Source of the DNA: Erythrophleum ivorense
Taxonomy: Eukaryota > Streptophyta > Magnoliopsida > Fabales > Fabaceae
Assembly (NCBI GenBank): GCA_026724425.1
Contig: JAIUCV010001095.1
Coordinates: 1 to 64,000, forward strand
Length of the DNA stretch: 64,000 bases
Direction: 5' to 3'
The translations under genes and the position numbers were made by a program. Under the pieces are notes generated by a model that searched no databases, was not told the origin of the DNA, and saw nothing but the letters and a program-made list of their open reading frames with translations. Shown piece after piece: positions 59,366-64,000 of the stretch (position 1 is its first letter; each line of letters starts with the position of its first letter).

Positions 59366-60847
59366 ACCTGATTAATTTTTTATTTGGAGTATTTTCACCA
59401 TACCCAAAATCTGAAATATGATTGTTTGGAATTTTCTTGGTGAAATTCGTAGGTTGAGGCTAGGGCTGACATTAGGTAAGTATAAACCCTTCATTTTGAT
59501 GCTTTCTCTGCTAGTTTGAGACCCCCATAACTGATTTATAATATAGGTATTAATTTTGTATGAATTTGCTTAGGATTTTGGGTGAAATATTGAGGTTTCT
59601 GAGAAAGGACACTTCAATCCAAATTTGGGATTTGTAGTGGCTGGGTAAGTAATCCTTAGGCAGTCATTAGCATTTTAAATTCTTTGGGTATTTGTTGCAA
59701 CTGTTAATGATGAGTTAGAGTAGTAATTCTCTGATGCTATGATTATAGGAAGATTTTGTACCATTGGTGGTTGTTGCAATTGTCTACAAGTGAGGTAACT
59801 TGGTTTATATTAATTCCATGCATATATCTATTTTAATTTCATATTTTGCTGTACATGAATGATTTGAAATGTTGAATAAATTGGTTAGCTATCATTATAT
59901 TGTAATTAGACCTTGTGAGTTCATGGTGGAGCTGTGGTGCGGCTGTCACCCGTGCATGTACTTCGATCGGGCACTAAGTTATGATCAAACCCTAGATGCA
60001 CTGAGCCTGGTTGTATTTAATGGGGAGTAGGTGCTGTGGATGGGCCTCTCTCGATGTTAATAGCCTTTAACATGTGAAAATATGATTGTTAGTATGGGAT
60101 AGTAATCATGATAGCCTAATTGTTTCATTTACTGATATGACTAGCATTTTTCTGATGCTTATGTGAAACTATACATGTATGCTAATTAAACTGGAATATA
60201 TAATAGAATTTCCTTAGTTACTGAGATTCGTATCTCATCCTGTTTTATGGGATTAAACATTTCAGGTGAAGGTCCTTCGAATAAGGATAAGGGCAAGCAA
60301 GTGGATGAACATCCATGAGCTGAGGCCTGGTGTGGAGAGCTACACTCGGGTTGAGTAGAATAGAGTAGATGCTAATTTTTGTTAACCTTTATATAGCATC
60401 ATCATATATTCGTATTGCCAAGTGTAGGAGTTGTATTTTGTTAACATAGAATGCAAACATTGAGAAATAAGTTTCATATTAGTTGTTGATGGATGTATGA
60501 ACTTTGACACTTATTTTGGGCTTATGAATCTATGATATAACTGACTATTTGAGTAATGTAATCTTATGATATTGATTGTAGACTTTAACTATTGATGCAT
60601 GAAATACCCAATGTAAGTATGATTGAATGACCATTGTGAGAAATTTGTAAATATGTTGATATAAGACCAATGAATAAGTAGGAGAATCTATCTTTAATTG
60701 TGGGATGGGTAATGATCTAATGGCTAGGGAATTCAGTAGATAAATGCTATTAAAACCTCATAACAAGTGAGAGAGTGACCCTAGAGAGTCCCTAGATAGA
60801 GAGTGGAGAGTATGAGGTAAGGTCTTAAGAGTAGTAGGATCAGAAGG

Positions 60848-61216
60848 CATTTGGCCGTGGCCAATAGTGGCGAAGTTGCCCAGAGAGAGTACCAGAGAGC
60901 AATTAGCTGCGGCGAATGTGGAATTGGCTGTGGCGAAATGTGAGAGGCTAAACTGGTTGTCCAGAGGAAAATTTGCCGCTGTGAAGTGAGGAATTGACCG
61001 CGATGAACTTTTGTGAAAATGAGCCAGGCATTCTAGAGAGGAATTGGCCATGGCGAAAATAGGTATTAGCCGTGGCCAATATCAAGAGGCGAGCGAGGTA
61101 GGAGGCTTTCTCGCCGCGGTGCCATGTAGGTTGGCTGCGGTGAAATTAGTAACGATGCGAGAGGTGAAACCGAGAGGAATTGGCTGCAGCTAAGGGTAAA
61201 TTGGCCACAACTAATG
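60848..61216. repeat. Decayed CCGCGG palindrome cluster
   Basis: Sites read mostly GCCGTGGC, GCTGCGGC, GGCCATGG and GGCTGTGG, with one intact CCGCGG near 61115. They are homologous to the intact cluster at 6836-7240. Confidence 0.8.
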
Positions 61217-61540
61217 TCCTGAAACCCTTATAATGACTAGAAAATCTAGGTTTTTCATATGGTAATCTCAAGGGATGACTCAGAAACATTAATAGAAGGT
61301 TCTTGTGAATTGGAAATGATAGGTAATAGAATCAAGACTTATAAATAAACATTTGTTTTTCCCTGATGTACGTAAGTATTTGTAATTATATGGTTGATGA
61401 CTCTAATAAAATTAAGATTTAAATTTCCCCATATTTCCATAATATAATTAGCCTTAATGACATGTAACCCTAGATTATGGTTATTAATCATGTATTTAAC
61501 CTTAATTACAATGATTAGAAATTAAGGTTATCACAGGTAA

Positions 61541-62699
61541 TCATGGTTTCATAATGGGTTAAGTTGTTTTTATCGTCATATACATTGACACCTAAGAGTT
61601 CCTGTTAACAATTATCTATCTGCATTATCCTTATATTATCCTTATTTGTCCTTGTGTGTCCTGCATAAGGATGCAAAAGGTGATGCACAAGGATGCAAAT
61701 CGGAGTTGCATCCAATGAATCACAATAGTTGATGGATCTAGGGTTGCTAAAATGCAAGCCCTATAGCTCCCAACAACCTTCCATTTGGTGTTGAGCATGT
61801 TATGACTTGTTGATTTTGTGTGGAAAATGAATGACTTAATGACATAACATCCCCCTTATGACGTCAAGATGTATGAATTACTGTGTTTGTTCAAGACATT
61901 AGAATTACTGAACATCATTGTATTGATTTTTTTGCTCAATATTTATGAATTACTAACTGCAATCCATTAATGATTACTAAATGTGTTCCATTAACAATTA
62001 CTAATTGTATCCCATCAATAATTATTATGTTATCGGTTCTCCGTTATGGTGGCAATATTTGTCAACCTTCCACTCCATGAAAATCATAGTAACAAATATA
62101 TTGTATATGGATGAACATGGTAACCCCCTGACTTTAAGGTGTTATACTTTCCTAACATTGGATCAGAGTGATAGAAATATGGCGAAAGTTTTATCTGTTA
62201 AAAATTTTTCCTTATTTCATTTTTTCATTTAGTTGCATAAATTAAAAATAAATCCAATAGATATTTTCTTAATCACATATCAAATATCTAGTATCAATAA
62301 CGAGTGTAATACCTTAACCTTCTTACCCTTGCACAATGGTCCCATGGTCTATACTAATCCATTTCAAGCATATTGGACAACATTTACAAGGAAACATATA
62401 TTTTCATACATGGAAAATTGCAAAATTGGGAGGCCACATACATGATTCATGGCTTCAGGGACCAAGTGAACTCATCAATATTATTTTCTATCCATAACAT
62501 ATTCATTCAAGTCATAAACATTACAACTCATCTCATATACTACAGATTTAGAAATAAAATTCAAGAAAAAGCAAAGTTACTCTCAGGTTGGCATGTCCAG
62601 ATTTTTGATATGAACTTAAAAAATTCATAAAAATAGAAAGCAAGCAAATCATACTATAAAAAAATGGCATTTGGCAGATGAAAATGAATGGAACGATAC
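61541..62699. other. Stretch between solo LTR-A and terminal LTR-B
   Basis: 61541-61900 continues the DNA in which the solo LTR-A sits, possibly the tail of the MULE; no terminal inverted repeat could be identified. 61900-62700 is AT-rich and may already be LTR-B sequence. The three short plus frames at 62005-62630 have no recognisable domain. Confidence 0.45.
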
Positions 62700-64000
62700 T
62701 AAAGGTTAAGCTGCATTACTAGTACTATCACGTAAATTTTAAAATTTGGTTCTCCCTCTACAAAGCTGCAAATGAGGTGATCGCAGTGGCCATGGAAAGC
62801 TTATGATGTCTAGTTTATGTTTATAAAATTTTATGAGCATTGGACTTCATTTGTCTTACATGTGACACAGAGAAACAAACTGACCATATGAACAGTACAT
62901 ATGCTAATTCTGCATAATTTGGCCAACTTTGAAAAATCATAATAAATTCTCTAGAGTTTTAAATTGAGTGCTCTTTAGCTATGTGAAGCTCTAGATGATA
63001 CCTACTTGTTGGCCAAATTTTATGCAAAAAATCATCCATTTGGTCAGACTTTGGTTCAACTAAAAATTTGATCAAATTTGAAGTCCATAATGGTATCATA
63101 AGGCACCAAATGACTCTCTTCTCATTCCATGGCCACTTGGACATATCCAAAAGCATAATTACAGCCTAGGGAAGCATGCCAAATGGTTCAAATCATCATA
63201 GAGATAAATTTCACCATATCACATGCATTCATACACATGAACATAAGGGTGCTAGGATGTCAATCTCCAATGTATGCATTCATTTAGCTTCAAGATTGAT
63301 ATACACATCATAAATACATACATTTAAACTTGTTCAAGTGATTACATCTCATATACATCATGTCTTTACAAACTTTGACATCAAATTACATTCAAAGCTA
63401 TGTTGTTGTCAAAGTATAGCTAATCATACTCCTTGGCTCCTATTTTTGCTTCCTTGAGCTTCACTTAGATATGGTTAGATGGAAAATGGGGAAGAGTAAG
63501 ATTCAAATAATCCCAATAGCTCTTTACCCTTTCAAACATATATAATAGATGCCTATACATGTCAAAGAATGCATGCATGGTATTTTAGCTATTAGTGAAC
63601 ATACATAAAGCATTTTCCTTGTTATAGAAACTCATACATATCATACATAGGCTCCCAAGGGCATTGGTCTAGCCTTACCCATTTTCTTTGAGACTTTTGG
63701 ATTTATCTCACTCATTTTCAAGGGACTTTTGACTTAGCCTCATTCTTCTTGAGACTTTTGGCTCATTTTCACCCATGCTAAGAGACTTTTGGCATAACCA
63801 AACCTATTCAAGCCACTTTGCATACATAAATACATTTTAAGAAACATAATGGTACCATGACATGTAAGCAATGCCTAGGAACATTCCTCATAGTTCAAAC
63901 ATATATACAAGCACTTAAAGACAAATAAACGTCCAAGCAATGCATGAGAGAAAGGTCAGAGAGCTACCTTGAAACAAAATCACAAGCTTTTCTCTTTAAT
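62700..64000 (-). mobile_element. LTR-B-related copy, partial (runs off the window)
   Basis: The TAAAATTTTATGAGCATTGGACTTCATTTG stretch is related to 3570-3610, and AAAAATCATAATAAATT and CAAATTTTATGC follow in the same order as 3680-3780. The mini-repeat array at 63692-63800 follows. The left border is uncertain and may lie as far left as 62.0 kb. Confidence 0.65.
63692..63800. repeat. 31-bp mini-repeats in LTR-B
   Basis: GACTTTTG units at 63692, 63724, 63753 and 63784, homologous to the arrays at 694-816 and 4447-4560. Confidence 0.7.

Larger units (their letters stand above)
58411..61535 (+). mobile_element. Solo LTR-A, complete
   Basis: This 3125-bp LTR runs from TGTAACACTC to GGTTATCACA, flanked by identical GGTAA (58406-58410 and 61536-61540). 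It is longer than the other copies, partly because of a 269-bp tandem duplication (58825-59093 and 59094 to about 59365). The CCGCGG cluster is largely decayed (60848-61216) and the GC-rich module is at 59920-60065. No internal coding region is present. Confidence 0.9.

Noticed and set aside
1..64000. tRNA and rRNA genes
   Set aside because: I looked for tRNA- and rRNA-like sequence on both strands by eye; only the retroelement primer-binding sites resemble tRNA ends.

Overview
This window is plant nuclear DNA, most likely from a eudicot. It is AT-rich, carries one host gene with short canonical GT-AG introns, and is otherwise packed with Ty3/gypsy LTR retrotransposons, LINEs and a FAR1/MULE-type transposase remnant. 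The species cannot be named from the sequence. Two LTR families recur and are named here for convenience. LTR-A is about 2.8-3.1 kb, begins TGTAACAC, ends GTCACA, and belongs to the gypsy elements seen here. LTR-B is about 3.37 kb, begins TGTAATA on the minus strand and ends in TA; its internal region is not in the window.

Layout. (1) 1-10.6 kb is a nested stack. The 3' part of a minus-strand gypsy element (element I) is interrupted by an LTR-B piece (1-1876), a solo LTR-B (3021-6403, duplication CTTCC) and a solo LTR-A (6557-9370, duplication CACAT/CATAT). (2) 10.6-13.5 kb is a plus-strand gypsy pol remnant (element II), joined head-to-head to element I. (3) 14-31.5 kb is a large non-autonomous retroelement resembling a LARD. 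It has a tRNA-Asp-type primer site at 16385, an unrecognised acidic reading frame and polypurine-like G tracts. It is split by a gypsy element (element III, about 16990-28289) with gag, protease, RT, RNase H, integrase and chromodomain, all broken by stops and frameshifts. The 3' LTR of element III contains another LTR-A in reverse, which makes an inverted repeat with arms of about 2.2 kb. (4) 32-44 kb is AT-rich intergenic DNA with two LINE 3' fragments, microsatellites and a possible gene leader near 34.5 kb. (5) 44.565-46.471 kb, minus strand, is the only clearly intact gene: a four-exon EngB/YihA-type GTPase of 303 residues with an organelle-targeting-like N-terminus and a telo-box upstream. 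(6) 49.7-58.4 kb is a FAR1/MULE transposase pseudogene, interrupted by a full-length RTE-type LINE (49969-53157, 9-bp duplication) and a solo LTR-B (54645-58007, duplication CTCCC). A solo LTR-A (58411-61535, duplication GGTAA) lies just downstream. (7) The window ends in another LTR-B-like copy.

The genes do not form a pathway. The window is one conserved housekeeping GTPase set in a layered transposon landscape, and the insertion order can be read from target-site duplications. No rRNA, tRNA, CRISPR array or convincing novel defence or metabolic system was seen. The least explained items are the acidic reading frame of the LARD-like element, the palindrome clusters inside both LTR families, and the large inverted LTR pair.
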